Origin: an uncultured Alphaproteobacteria bacterium
Lineage (GTDB): Bacteria; Pseudomonadota; Alphaproteobacteria; RF32; CAG-239
Length of the DNA: 51,858 bases
Assembly: GCA_944392225.1 (NCBI GenBank)
Contig: CALXWB010000008.1
Location: forward strand, 1 to 51,858
Direction of reading: 5' to 3'
Under the pieces are notes generated by a model, which worked only from the letters and a program-made list of their open reading frames with translations, was not told where the DNA came from and did no database searches. The position numbers and the translations under genes were made by a program. Below, piece by piece: positions 8,676 through 16,172 of the stretch (within the stretch, counting starts at the first letter, position 1; each line of letters opens with the position of its first letter).

Positions 8676-8706
8676 AAAAAAAGTAGAACAACTGATTTTG
8701 TTCTAC
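8676..8706 (-). terminator. terminator of the upstream orphan gene, nested in the lexA promoter
   Basis: Read on the minus strand, GTAGAACA and TGTTCTAC (8706-8683) form a hairpin followed by seven T, a proper intrinsic terminator for the gene at 8733-9977. Its left arm contains the lexA -10 element and half of the LexA operator, so a transcript started at the lexA promoter would lack that arm and not be terminated. Confidence 0.65.
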
Positions 8707-8728
8707 TTTAGTTCTTTTAATCTGTCAA
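8700..8728 (-). promoter_or_regulatory. lexA promoter with SOS box
   Basis: On the minus strand, -35 TTGACA (8728-8723) and -10 TAGAAC (8705-8700) are 17 bases apart. The plus-strand sequence GTTC-TACTTTA-GTTC (8700-8714) is exactly the alphaproteobacterial LexA operator GTTC-N7-GTTC and covers the -10 box. LexA binding here would block its own transcription. Confidence 0.85.
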
Positions 8729-8732
8729 GATG

Positions 8733-9977
8733 TTATCTTGTTTGATCATCGCGCAGGGCGGTTAAAATGTTGCGCGGTTCATTATTTTTGAGCTGTTTTG
8801 AAACATTATTTTTGAGCTGTTTTGAAACATAAGAAGAAGAATCTTGTTTCAAATTTTTTTGTGCAACTTCAGCAACATGGCTCTGAGCGCGTATTGCCGA
8901 CTCATGAAAATCAAGCAACCCGTTGTGGTTAAAAGCCAAATATTGAACGTAGTTGTCAAAAATTTCCGGCTTGTTCAAGATAAGAGAGAGTTCCCTAATG
9001 GTTGTCAGAGAATGTTTATCTTTGCAATGAGCCTTGGCAAACGGATAAGCAAAATCTTTTCCCGAGCCGGTTTTAAAAACATCAGGAAAAGCATTGGCAA
9101 CTTGATTCACAAAACTTTCGCTGTTGATTTCATCAATGGTTTTTCCCTTGAGCAAAGAGGCAATATTGCCAAACCCGCCTTTGATATGTTTTGCCAAAAA
9201 CATTCCCCAGATGGCGGGGTTAACCTCTTCGGGCTTAATATTTTGCTGTTCAAGCGTGTTGATGATTTTATTGAGGTTTTTAGCATCAAAAGAACAATAA
9301 ACGGCGCCGGCATAGTCACGTTGCAATTGCAAAAACTCGATTGTATTTTCAAGACCTTCTTTTTCAAAAAGAGAGCGAAAGTTTGGCACAACGTAGTTAG
9401 CCAAGAGTTTGCGTTCGCCAGATCCCACATGATATGCCAAGTTGACATCACTGTTTTTAAGGCGCAATTGTTTTTGTTTGGCAGTGAAAGCGTCCAAAGC
9501 GTCGTGGAAGCCCTTTTTGTTAGTTTGAAAAAACTTGTGGCAAAGCTTGGTATATTTAGGGTTCAACAAGCCGTAAATGGCCATATTGACGGCATTAAAA
9601 CGGTTAAATTGTAAAGATCCGTAAAAAGTTCCGACGACACCGACCGGGTTTTTTTGTGAGCCGGTTTCACGTTTGTAAGAAACATCCCACAAGGAATATT
9701 CCGTTGCTCCTTTATAATCGGCAAGCTCAGCTCCGTTATAATAAGCCCAGTTGTGAAACTCAATTAAGTTATTGTCGGTTTTGACTTCTTCCGGCATAAA
9801 GCGCACATTTTCAATATCAAGCTCAGGATGTTTTTCCAAATTGCCGTTAAAAACATTGCTCGTATTGTTTAAGGCACCGTGAGCCGGGGAAGAAAGGGCA
9901 ATCAATGTCAACCCGGTTTTAATGCCCAAAAGCCGTATTTTATTTTTTAATGATTTCACTTTGTCTTTCAAGTTCAT
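8733..9977 (-). CDS. exported protein of unknown function
   Basis: 414 aa, not recognised. The N-terminus is a signal peptide (basic start, then LGIKTGLTLIALSSPAHG), so the product is probably periplasmic or secreted. The body is soluble and mixed alpha/beta, with Trp/Tyr-rich patches (EFHNWAYYNGAEL, SLWDVSYKRETGS, GVVGTFYGSLQFN). The last of these faintly recalls cell-wall-active proteins with a GGVSYGxYQ-type motif, but this is too weak for a call. The C-terminal region contains an eight-residue tandem duplication (VSKQLKNN twice) from an exact 24-base DNA repeat. GGGAG lies ten bases before the ATG. Its transcript probably ends at the hairpin inside the lexA promoter. Confidence 0.75.
   Translation of the reverse strand: MNLKDKVKSLKNKIRLLGIKTGLTLIALSSPAHGALNNTSNVFNGNLEKHPELDIENVRFMPEEVKTDNNLIEFHNWAYYNGAELADYKGATEYSLWDVSYKRETGSQKNPVGVVGTFYGSLQFNRFNAVNMAIYGLLNPKYTKLCHKFFQTNKKGFHDALDAFTAKQKQLRLKNSDVNLAYHVGSGERKLLANYVVPNFRSLFEKEGLENTIEFLQLQRDYAGAVYCSFDAKNLNKIINTLEQQNIKPEEVNPAIWGMFLAKHIKGGFGNIASLLKGKTIDEINSESFVNQVANAFPDVFKTGSGKDFAYPFAKAHCKDKHSLTTIRELSLILNKPEIFDNYVQYLAFNHNGLLDFHESAIRAQSHVAEVAQKNLKQDSSSYVSKQLKNNVSKQLKNNEPRNILTALRDDQTR
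8781..8828. repeat. exact 24-base tandem duplication inside an exported orphan
   Basis: Two identical 24-base units (8781-8804 and 8805-8828) abut and add eight codons in frame. Identity at every base suggests a recent slippage duplication. Confidence 0.9.
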
Positions 9978-10128
9978 TTTGCCAAGCTCCCAAATTCAAC
10001 ATTTCATATATATTATAAGCGTTTAGTATTAAAAAATAAAGACAAAAATAAATAATTATTGAAAAAAAAATCAATATGATTATAGTAAAACCCAAATGTG
10101 CAAATAAAATATAGATAGGATAAAATTG

Positions 10129-11601
10129 ATGACAACAGAAACAAATATTCATAGAGATTCCCGCTTGGCAAAGTTAAAAACTTTGCAAGAACATGGCTAC
10201 AACCCATATCCGTATCGTTTTCGCCCGGATAGTTATGCTGCAGATCTGCAAGAAAAATATAAAGATTTGGCAGCCGGCGCCGAAACTGAAGATGAAGTGG
10301 TTGTTGCCGGCCGAGCCATGGCCGTTCGAAACAGCGGAATGTTTATTGATTTGAAAGATTCAACCGGCAAAATCCAAATTTTCTGCCACAAAAATAATCT
10401 GGATGAAGAAAACTTGGCTCGTTTGAAATGTTTGGATGTCGGTGATATCATCGGCATCAAAGGTTTTATCCGCCGCACCCCCAGAGGTGAGTTGTCTATT
10501 GCCGCTAAGAGCTTTGATATCATAGCAAAGTCATTGCAACCCTTGCCGGAAAAATTTCATGGTCTGACCGACACCGAGGCGCGCTATCGTCAACGCTATG
10601 TTGATTTTATTATGAATGATGATTCGAGAAAAATTTTCGAAACGCGTTGCAAAATCACTTCTGCCGTTCGTCACTATTTTGAGCAACACGGCTTTTTGGA
10701 AGTTGAAACCCCGATGTTGCACCCGATTATGGGCGGCGCCAATGCCAAACCGTTCATCACGCACCACAACAAGCTGGATATGGATTTATATTTGCGTATT
10801 GCCCCCGAATTATATTTGAAAAAATTGGTTGTCGGTGGTTTTGACCGTGTGTTTGAAATCGGTCGCAACTTTAGAAACGAGGGTATTGATAAGACCCATA
10901 ACCCTGAGTTTACCGGCTTGGAAGCTTATCAAGCTTATGCCGATTATAATGATATGGCAGAATTAATCCCCGATCTGATGGCTTTTGTGGCCAAAGAAGT
11001 TTTGGGCACAACCGTTATCAATTTCCGCGGCAATGAGATAGACTTATCTAAGCCTTTTGCCAAAAAGTCGATGATAGATTTGGTTAAAGAATATACGGGA
11101 GCCGACTTTATGCAGGCCAACACATTGGAAGAAGCGCAAGATTTGGCAAAATCCGTTGGTGTTGATGCCTCAGATTGCATTTCTTGGGGTAAGGTGATTT
11201 CCGAGGTGTTTGATGCCAAAGTTGAAGCCAATTTGATTCAGCCGATTTTGGTGATGGATATGCCGCGCGATATTTCTCCGCTTGCCAAAACACACAGAAG
11301 CAACCCGCGCTTGGTTGAGCATTTTGATGCTTATGTTTGCGGTATGGAAATGGGGTGTGCATACTCTGAGCTGTCCAACCCGTTGGAGCAAAGAGAGCGT
11401 TTTGAGGCTCAATGTGCCGATAGAGAAAAAGGCGATGATGAAGCGCAAATGCTGGATGAAGACTTTATCAATGCCTTGGAAAACGGCTTTCCTCCTTGCG
11501 GCGGCATGGGCATGGGTATCGACCGCTTGGCCATTTTGCTCACCAATGCCGAAACCATCCGCGATGTGATTGCTTTCCCAACCCTGCGCAATAAGGATTA
11601 G
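10129..11601 (+). CDS. lysS: lysyl-tRNA synthetase, class II
   Basis: About 490 aa. It charges tRNA-Lys. The N-terminal OB-fold anticodon-binding domain ([19 protein letters not shown]) is followed by the class II catalytic core: motif 1 around [15 protein letters not shown], motif 2 [13 protein letters not shown], and motif 3 [14 protein letters not shown]. Full length for the family. ATG 10129 is preferred over TTG 10126 because AGGA sits eight bases before it. The next gene starts four bases after the stop, so they probably form an operon. Confidence 0.96.
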   Translation: MTTETNIHRDSRLAKLKTLQEHGYNPYPYRFRPDSYAADLQEKYKDLAAGAETEDEVVVAGRAMAVRNSGMFIDLKDSTGKIQIFCHKNNLDEENLARLKCLDVGDIIGIKGFIRRTPRGELSIAAKSFDIIAKSLQPLPEKFHGLTDTEARYRQRYVDFIMNDDSRKIFETRCKITSAVRHYFEQHGFLEVETPMLHPIMGGANAKPFITHHNKLDMDLYLRIAPELYLKKLVVGGFDRVFEIGRNFRNEGIDKTHNPEFTGLEAYQAYADYNDMAELIPDLMAFVAKEVLGTTVINFRGNEIDLSKPFAKKSMIDLVKEYTGADFMQANTLEEAQDLAKSVGVDASDCISWGKVISEVFDAKVEANLIQPILVMDMPRDISPLAKTHRSNPRLVEHFDAYVCGMEMGCAYSELSNPLEQRERFEAQCADREKGDDEAQMLDEDFINALENGFPPCGGMGMGIDRLAILLTNAETIRDVIAFPTLRNKD

Positions 11602-11604
11602 GTT

Positions 11605-12858
11605 TTGATAGTCCTAAACAGTGAAAAGGCCGGAAGAAAGTATAAAATCAGGCAGATAATCAGATATTCTCTGCTCGGTATTTTTACGCTTTCGGCCTTT
11701 TTCTTTTTGGGCATTGTTTTTCATGATATAAACACCGAAGATGAAGAAATTTTGTTTTCGGAACCAAAAGTAGAAGATAATCAAGTAACTATGACGCCGA
11801 CTAAGCCGGAGAGCAAGCCGGCATCAAATTTGCCGCCCGAGACGGAAATTTTGCCGCAAAAATCAGAAGAAGATTGGCAAAAGAGCGAAGGGGCACAGTT
11901 GTTTTATAAAAAATTGGCAGAGATAGAAGAAGCGGCGCGCATAGAACAGTTTAACCGGGCACAAGAACAAGATAAAGAAGATTTTTCGGCAGATTTTTCG
12001 CAAGAAGAGCTGGATAAGATATATGAAGAAAAGCTCCCTGAAGATATCATTGTTGAAGACCCGGAAGAAGAAAACTTAACCCCGGAGCAACAAGCGGCAG
12101 GATATCACATATATCATCGACACACGGATATTAAAAAACTAAACATCATTCCCAAATATAAACCGGCCTATTTTGGCGAAGAGCCGGTGATTGCCGTTGT
12201 GATAGATGATATGGGCATAGCCAAAAAAAGAACGGCGGATATCATCTCTTTGCAAGCGCCGATAACAGCCTCATTTTTGACCTATGCCAAAAATTTGCAA
12301 GAGCAGATTGCCAAGGCGCAAGAAGCCGGCATGGAGATTATGTTGCACACACCGATGGAGCCATATTCGCATGTAGATATTGCCCCTGACGTGCTCACCA
12401 CCCAAATGAGCAAAGAAGAAGTGCAAACAGGTTTGCGCGAAATGTTGAAAAAAATTCCCGAAGTGAAGGGAATTAACAATCACATGGGCAGCAAGTTTAC
12501 GGAAGATGAGGAGCGCATGCAGGCTGTGATGGAGGTATTAAAGGAGCAAAATCTGTTCTTTTTGGATTCCAAAACCACCCCAAAATCCGTTGGCAAAAAG
12601 ACCGCCAAAGAAAATGGTGTTTCATATGCCACGCGCCATGTTTTCATAGACAATGAAAACAAGGTCCCATATGTTTTGAAGCAACTATCCATTGCAGAAA
12701 AAATAGCCAAGAGAAACGGCTATGCCATAGCCATTGGCCACCCCAAGAGTGCCACATATCAAGCATTAAAAGAATGGTTGCCGGGGCTAAAAGACAAGAA
12801 AATAAAAATAATTTCCGTGAGTGATATTGTAAAAGTCTTGGACAAGAGCCATATCTGA
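11605..12858 (+). CDS. divergent polysaccharide deacetylase family protein (YibQ/DUF610-like)
   Basis: 417 aa. Residues about 16-37 form one transmembrane segment (YSLLGIFTLSAFFFLGIVF); a Glu/Pro-rich linker of about 130 residues follows. The C-terminal domain is the divergent polysaccharide deacetylase fold: IAVVIDDMGI, ITASFLTYAKN, EIMLHTPMEP, INNHMGSKFT, FFLDSKTTP and AIAIGHP. Family members are linked to cell-envelope carbohydrates, but no activity is established. Start is a TTG at 11605 with AAGGA seven bases upstream, lying inside the end of lysS; no ATG precedes the transmembrane segment. Probably anchored in the inner membrane facing the periplasm. Confidence 0.85.
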   Translation: MIVLNSEKAGRKYKIRQIIRYSLLGIFTLSAFFFLGIVFHDINTEDEEILFSEPKVEDNQVTMTPTKPESKPASNLPPETEILPQKSEEDWQKSEGAQLFYKKLAEIEEAARIEQFNRAQEQDKEDFSADFSQEELDKIYEEKLPEDIIVEDPEEENLTPEQQAAGYHIYHRHTDIKKLNIIPKYKPAYFGEEPVIAVVIDDMGIAKKRTADIISLQAPITASFLTYAKNLQEQIAKAQEAGMEIMLHTPMEPYSHVDIAPDVLTTQMSKEEVQTGLREMLKKIPEVKGINNHMGSKFTEDEERMQAVMEVLKEQNLFFLDSKTTPKSVGKKTAKENGVSYATRHVFIDNENKVPYVLKQLSIAEKIAKRNGYAIAIGHPKSATYQALKEWLPGLKDKKIKIISVSDIVKVLDKSHI

Positions 12859-12878
12859 TAAAAAGATATGGAGGAAAA

Positions 12879-13379
12879 ATGCAAGAGATTACGATTAAAA
12901 GCAAGCCGGCCGTTTTGGAGGGCAATCAATTGAGCGCTGGAGATATGGCGCCAAATTTCATGGTGATAGATTCTAATTTGCAACCGATAGAGCTGGCAGA
13001 TTTTTTAGGCCGCGTTGTGGTGATAAATTCCATTCCCTCGGCTGATATGCCGGTCAGCAATCGTCAGTTGATAAAGTTCAATCAAGAGGTAACATTATTG
13101 CACAATGCGGTGATATTATCGGTGAGCATGGATTTACCATTTGCCTTGAAAAGGTTTTGCGGCACATATGGAATAAGAAACGTAATATCGACCTCGGATT
13201 ATAAATATCATGATTTTGGTGCAAAATATGGCACGCTGATAGAAGAATTGCAAATTTTGGGGCGTGCGGTTTTTGTTGTGGACGGCAGCGGCACAATAAG
13301 ATATGCGGAATATGTCAAGGAGCAAACGGATTTGCCTGATTTTGCCGCGGTTTATGAAATTGTGAAAAAATATTCATAA
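12879..13379 (+). CDS. thiol peroxidase-like protein lacking the peroxidatic cysteine
   Basis: A 166-aa protein of the Tpx branch of the peroxiredoxins. Colinear with Tpx throughout: GDMAPNFMVIDSNL, the segment INSIPSADMPVSNRQLIKFN, MDLPFALKRFCG, and the C-terminal EEVK-like helix. In active Tpx the second segment reads PSxDTxVC; here Thr is Met and the peroxidatic Cys is Ser60 (AGC at 13056-13058). The resolving Cys is kept (Cys94). A single base change (TGC to AGC) could explain the loss. Standard peroxidase chemistry should therefore be absent; the protein may be a regulator, a redox sensor through Cys94, or decaying. GGAGG precedes the ATG, 20 bases after the deacetylase gene. Confidence 0.88.
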   Translation: MQEITIKSKPAVLEGNQLSAGDMAPNFMVIDSNLQPIELADFLGRVVVINSIPSADMPVSNRQLIKFNQEVTLLHNAVILSVSMDLPFALKRFCGTYGIRNVISTSDYKYHDFGAKYGTLIEELQILGRAVFVVDGSGTIRYAEYVKEQTDLPDFAAVYEIVKKYS

Positions 13380-13405
13380 AAAAACAAAAAAAAGCCAAAA
13401 AAGTG

Positions 13406-13433
13406 CTTGACCTTTAGAAAAAAATCTGTATAA
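13406..13433 (+). promoter_or_regulatory. promoter of tRNA-Glu
   Basis: TTGACC (13406-13411), 16 bases, TATAAA (13428-13433), with the mature tRNA starting 20 bases downstream. Position and sequence are those expected for a strong sigma-70-type tRNA promoter. Confidence 0.75.
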
Positions 13434-13453
13434 ATCACTTTGTCAATAACGAT

Positions 13454-13528
13454 GGTCCCATCGTCTAATGGTTAGGACATCACCCTTTCACGGTGGTAAT
13501 ATGGGTTCGAATCCCGTTGGGATCACCA
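13454..13528 (+). tRNA. tRNA-Glu (anticodon TTC)
   Basis: A 75-base cloverleaf. Acceptor GGTCCCA pairs with TGGGATC; the anticodon stem-loop TCACC-CTTTCAC-GGTGG places TTC as the anticodon; the T-loop is TTCGAAT; and CCA is encoded. It resembles other bacterial tRNA-Glu(TTC) genes closely. It is followed at once by a palindromic terminator that extends into the tRNA 3' end. Confidence 0.95.
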
Positions 13529-13568
13529 ATAAAAAAAGCGCCAAAACGGCGCTTTTTTTATTGGTGAT
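13522..13568. terminator. terminator forming a 21-bp palindrome that includes the tRNA 3' end
   Basis: The core AAAAAAAGCGCC / GGCGCTTTTTTT with an AAAAC loop is a standard terminator. The pairing continues perfectly outward: ATCACCAAT (tRNA 3' end plus two bases, 13522-13530) matches ATTGGTGAT (13560-13568). The inverted copy of the tRNA end downstream is not needed for termination. Confidence 0.85.
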
Positions 13569-13572
13569 GCGC

Positions 13573-13627
13573 CGACTTGTTAAACGCCAAGGCTTGCGAC
13601 AGCAAGCCGAAAGCGGTGTTACAAGTC
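13573..13627. repeat. nested inverted repeat, possible REP-like element or small RNA
   Basis: GACTTGT (13573-13579) pairs with ACAAGTC (13621-13627). Inside, AACGCC pairs with GGTGTT using one G-T pair, and innermost GGCTTGC-GACA-GCAAGCC is a perfect hairpin. Together they make one long, structured stem. No ORF is convincing here. Similar wording (TTGCGACAG) recurs near 13830. Confidence 0.45.
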
Positions 13628-13689
13628 AAGTGCCCGAAGCGAAGTTGGCGCGCCTTATAAGGCAAGCCTTACGGAGCAAGACACCAATC

Positions 13690-13715
13690 AGGCTTCCTTT
13701 ATGGAAGCCTTTTTT
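13690..13715 (+). terminator. terminator-like hairpin in the region after tRNA-Glu
   Basis: AGGCTTCC, a TTTA-containing loop and GGAAGCCT followed by TTTTTT have the form of an intrinsic terminator, but no gene precedes it on the plus strand after the tRNA. It may end a small RNA covering 13570-13690. Confidence 0.5.
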
Positions 13716-13726
13716 GTATTGGCAAT

Positions 13727-13755
13727 AATCCCAACAGGGGTTCGAACCCGGAAGG
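13727..13755 (-). other. tRNA-like T-arm fragment, possible tRNA-Glu remnant
   Basis: Read on the minus strand this stretch gives GGGTTCGAACCCCTGTTGGG, close to the T-arm and acceptor of tRNA-Glu (GGGTTCGAATCCCGTTGGG). It is in inverted orientation about 200 bases downstream of the real gene. There is no anticodon arm and the T-stem has a mismatch, so it is not a functional tRNA. The T-arm itself is near-palindromic, which limits confidence in orientation. Confidence 0.4.
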
Positions 13756-13757
13756 GA

Positions 13758-13822
13758 GCGCTAAGCAAAAATGCAAAAGGTTTTGCATTTTTGTCTGCAA
13801 GCTCTTTGTAACATCTTAGCGC
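13758..13822. repeat. nested inverted repeats with a perfect 12-bp hairpin
   Basis: Outer arms GCGCTAAG (13758-13765) and CTTAGCGC (13815-13822) enclose AAAAATGCAAAA-GG-TTTTGCATTTTT (13767-13792), a symmetrical terminator-like hairpin. This completes about 390 bases without a protein gene between tRNA-Glu and the next ORF at 13920. The arrangement looks like the debris or ends of a mobile element, but no transposase is present. Confidence 0.6.
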
Positions 13823-13919
13823 GCAAGGGTTGCGACAGAATATAGACTGTTGGTGATTTTTATTGTATTTAAGATAAATGCTGAATATACTTTGAATAAA
13901 TTTAACCGAAGGTGCAATT

Positions 13920-14240
13920 ATGAAAAAAATCAAACTCATACCTTTTTATCTATTATTGGCCTTAAATGGATTTTTAGTTTTTATATATGCCATAACATAT
14001 CCAAAAGAAATGAGCAGCAACCAAATGCCATGGAAAGCAGAGGCATTAGGTTGGGCATATGAAAATAAATTTAACTATACCATTTTTACAATAATAGATT
14101 TATTGATAATAATTGCACCTACGGTTTATGCTTGGAAAAAGCGTAAAACAAATCTCAAAAAAGCCTATATCATTCTATCCATACCGGCTCTTTTATATCT
14201 GATTCAATATATCTATTTTATTAACTTTTTTAATATATAG
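13920..14240 (+). CDS. small membrane protein of unknown function
   Basis: 106 aa, not recognised. Three hydrophobic segments are visible: LIPFYLLLALNGFLVFIYAI, FTIIDLLIIIAPTVYAW, and IILSIPALLYLIQYIYFINF, with basic loops (KKRKTNLKKAY). AAGG lies about nine bases before the ATG. It is AT-rich like its neighbours in this accessory stretch and ends before a terminator. Probably an inner-membrane protein. Confidence 0.6.
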   Translation: MKKIKLIPFYLLLALNGFLVFIYAITYPKEMSSNQMPWKAEALGWAYENKFNYTIFTIIDLLIIIAPTVYAWKKRKTNLKKAYIILSIPALLYLIQYIYFINFFNI

Positions 14241-14270
14241 CCTTTTTCTTTTATTTACAAAGCTTTCATC

Positions 14271-14338
14271 AAGTTCGGATGTTTCATTTTTCAAAATAGT
14301 CATGTTTTTGTTTATCCGAACTTTTTTAATCTTGTTTA
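14271..14338 (+). terminator. terminator with a long loop
   Basis: AAGTTCGGAT (14271-14280) pairs perfectly with ATCCGAACTT (14324-14333), followed by T residues. The 43-base loop is unusual; the stem lies between convergent genes and may serve both. Confidence 0.6.
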
Positions 14339-14358
14339 TTTGTTCAATGCGTTATATT

Positions 14359-15153
14359 TCACAGACTGTTTTCTTTTGTTATAACAGGAGCTGGATTGTT
14401 TTTAGAAATTATAAAAGAAGGAAAAATATTTCCGCCGTCTCCGCATCCATAATACCAACTTGTTTTGGTTAATATGTCTTTAGCCTCCATAAAAGCACAA
14501 TTTCTTCTATTACTTGTTGTATGAATTTTATTTTCAAACTGCTTCCTTTGTATAGGAGTTACTTCAATTGAAGAAATTCTTGGCATATATATATCCGAAT
14601 TCAATAAAGGATTTGCCGGATCGTAAATATATTCTTCTTTATCGGTATTGATTGTTATAAAACTATGCGCTTCACCGAACTCCTCATTTGGAGAACGCAA
14701 TAGCTCTCCTCCGAAATATTTTGTTTTAATTCCTTGTCTTTGAAAATATGCCTGTGCTAAAATTGCTATTTCCGCACATTGGCAAACGCCGGCTTCAAAA
14801 GATTGCGATAAAGTTTTGTTTCCTTCAAAATCATAAAAATTTTGGCGTTGAGAAATGTTGGCTGATAAATTGGGATACATTTTTCTTAAAACATTATCAA
14901 AAGCAAACATATGGGCAAACAGTTTAGCATCAAAATCAGGTGCGTGTGTATGCAGCCATTTTTCCATTTCTTTGTTATGCGCAACATTTAACGCGTTTTT
15001 TTCTACGGTTAAGAAAAATTTTTCAAAATTATCCGTATCTGCACATACTTTTAAATCGAGTTTGCCATAAAAAGATCCGCCAATTAATATTTTATCATTA
15101 TGACTAATGTCATCAATACGGCAGTTTGTATCATTTAGCTTTTCAAAATTCAT
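14359..15153 (-). CDS. transglutaminase/papain-fold protein of unknown function
   Basis: About 264 aa. The centre has the transglutaminase-like arrangement Cys, His, Asp: CxEIA at Cys126 (within AGVCQCAEIAILAQAYF; Cys124 is an alternative), His163 (GEAHSFI) and Asp178 (YIYDPANP), spaced as in bacterial transglutaminase-like peptidases. No signal peptide or membrane segment is seen; the first ~100 residues are unassigned. It could be a cytosolic protease, an amidase or an exported effector; nothing nearby decides this. The start at 15153 has AAGGA nine bases upstream; an ATG at 15174 lacks one. The gene is AT-rich and sits in the stretch behind tRNA-Glu. Confidence 0.7.
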   Translation of the reverse strand: MNFEKLNDTNCRIDDISHNDKILIGGSFYGKLDLKVCADTDNFEKFFLTVEKNALNVAHNKEMEKWLHTHAPDFDAKLFAHMFAFDNVLRKMYPNLSANISQRQNFYDFEGNKTLSQSFEAGVCQCAEIAILAQAYFQRQGIKTKYFGGELLRSPNEEFGEAHSFITINTDKEEYIYDPANPLLNSDIYMPRISSIEVTPIQRKQFENKIHTTSNRRNCAFMEAKDILTKTSWYYGCGDGGNIFPSFIISKNNPAPVITKENSL

Positions 15154-15195
15154 AGCATAATGTCCTTGATTCATATAGCTATACTAGATTTTTAT

Positions 15196-15228
15196 ATTAT
15201 AGCATAGTTTTCATAAATTTGTAGTCAA
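15196..15228 (-). promoter_or_regulatory. promoter of the transglutaminase-like gene
   Basis: On the minus strand TTGACT (15228-15223) is followed after 16 bases by TATGCT, which runs directly into TATAAT (15201-15196). A good sigma-70-type promoter about 45 bases before the chosen start. The remaining gap up to 15449 holds a short AAAAGG/CCTTTT hairpin near 15275 and nothing else recognisable. Confidence 0.55.
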
Positions 15229-15449
15229 TTTTATTCATAACTCATGGGTTAGGTCGCAGCGATTCAAAAGGAAGCCCTTTTGCCGTCTGCTTTTTTTGCT
15301 ATTTCCGTAGGTTTAAACGAACTTAAATGTTTGATTTTTTAGATTGTTTTAACTTTGTTTGAATTTCTGATTATCAATTTTATATTGATGTGCTCTGCAA
15401 AATTTGCTATTATCGAACATATTGATACAAAAAAATAAGGATAATCCAA

Positions 15450-16172
15450 ATGTTACAAAACGAGCAATTCAAAGATCCATTTAAAATTATGGAAGATAAT
15501 TTATTGCCGGTTTTTAAAGAAGCGGTATCGGTTGCTAAAAAAATATCTCATAACCCTAATTATTTTAAAGACAATTACAAAGCATCCAGACTTTTATATG
15601 CCATGGCAATGGTGTCTTTGGCCATAAATTCATTGAACGCTCATAATAAATCGGATGATCAGAAAAAGAAAAATATAGAAAAAATGGATTTATTCGGGGA
15701 ACGATATTTTTATAATGCCGATGGCTCTTTAGAAGGTAAGGAAAATGTTTTTAAGCGTTCGGAAATTAAGGCATTTGAACGCCAAATGAGTGAATTAAAT
15801 GCATCATACTTTGATGATGCTCTTATACAACAGTGTTTGGGGTGTGTTAAAATGGACGCCGGTGTGGACATGTGGCATGAAAATCAGCCGATTGTATCTT
15901 CGGACGGAAAAATCTTGAATTGGAAAAATGCCGCAAAATCCAATATCTTCAAATTTGCTGTGAGTGATATAAAAAATAATATGTTCTACGAAAAAATGGA
16001 AGAACGGTCTAAGGAAAATAATTGGAATACGGAAGAAAGGACGAAAAACTATCCGATTGTAAACCGAGAGTGCGAAAAAACATTGGAGTTGGAAATAGCT
16101 AGATATTGCTTAAAAAAACAATCTTCATCGGGTGTTGGTTTGTCTATGAACAGAGAAAACGGCAGAAGGTAG
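15450..16172 (+). CDS. orphan protein, probably truncated by frameshift
   Basis: 240 aa as it stands, not recognised. Soluble, Lys/Glu/Asn-rich and largely helical, with three Cys (QQCLGCVKM and REC). AAGGA lies upstream of the ATG. The ORF stops at 16172, but coding-like sequence continues in other frames to 16374, so the intact protein was probably about 305 aa. It belongs to the AT-rich accessory stretch behind tRNA-Glu. Confidence 0.6.
   Translation: MLQNEQFKDPFKIMEDNLLPVFKEAVSVAKKISHNPNYFKDNYKASRLLYAMAMVSLAINSLNAHNKSDDQKKKNIEKMDLFGERYFYNADGSLEGKENVFKRSEIKAFERQMSELNASYFDDALIQQCLGCVKMDAGVDMWHENQPIVSSDGKILNWKNAAKSNIFKFAVSDIKNNMFYEKMEERSKENNWNTEERTKNYPIVNRECEKTLELEIARYCLKKQSSSGVGLSMNRENGRR

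Noticed and set aside
8781..8828. Start of a CRISPR array or VNTR
   Set aside because: Only two directly abutting 24-base copies with no spacers, inside a coding sequence.
13468..13728. 86-codon frame over tRNA-Glu and the following palindromes
   Set aside because: It lies across a certain tRNA and terminator hairpins; the apparent codons are those structures.
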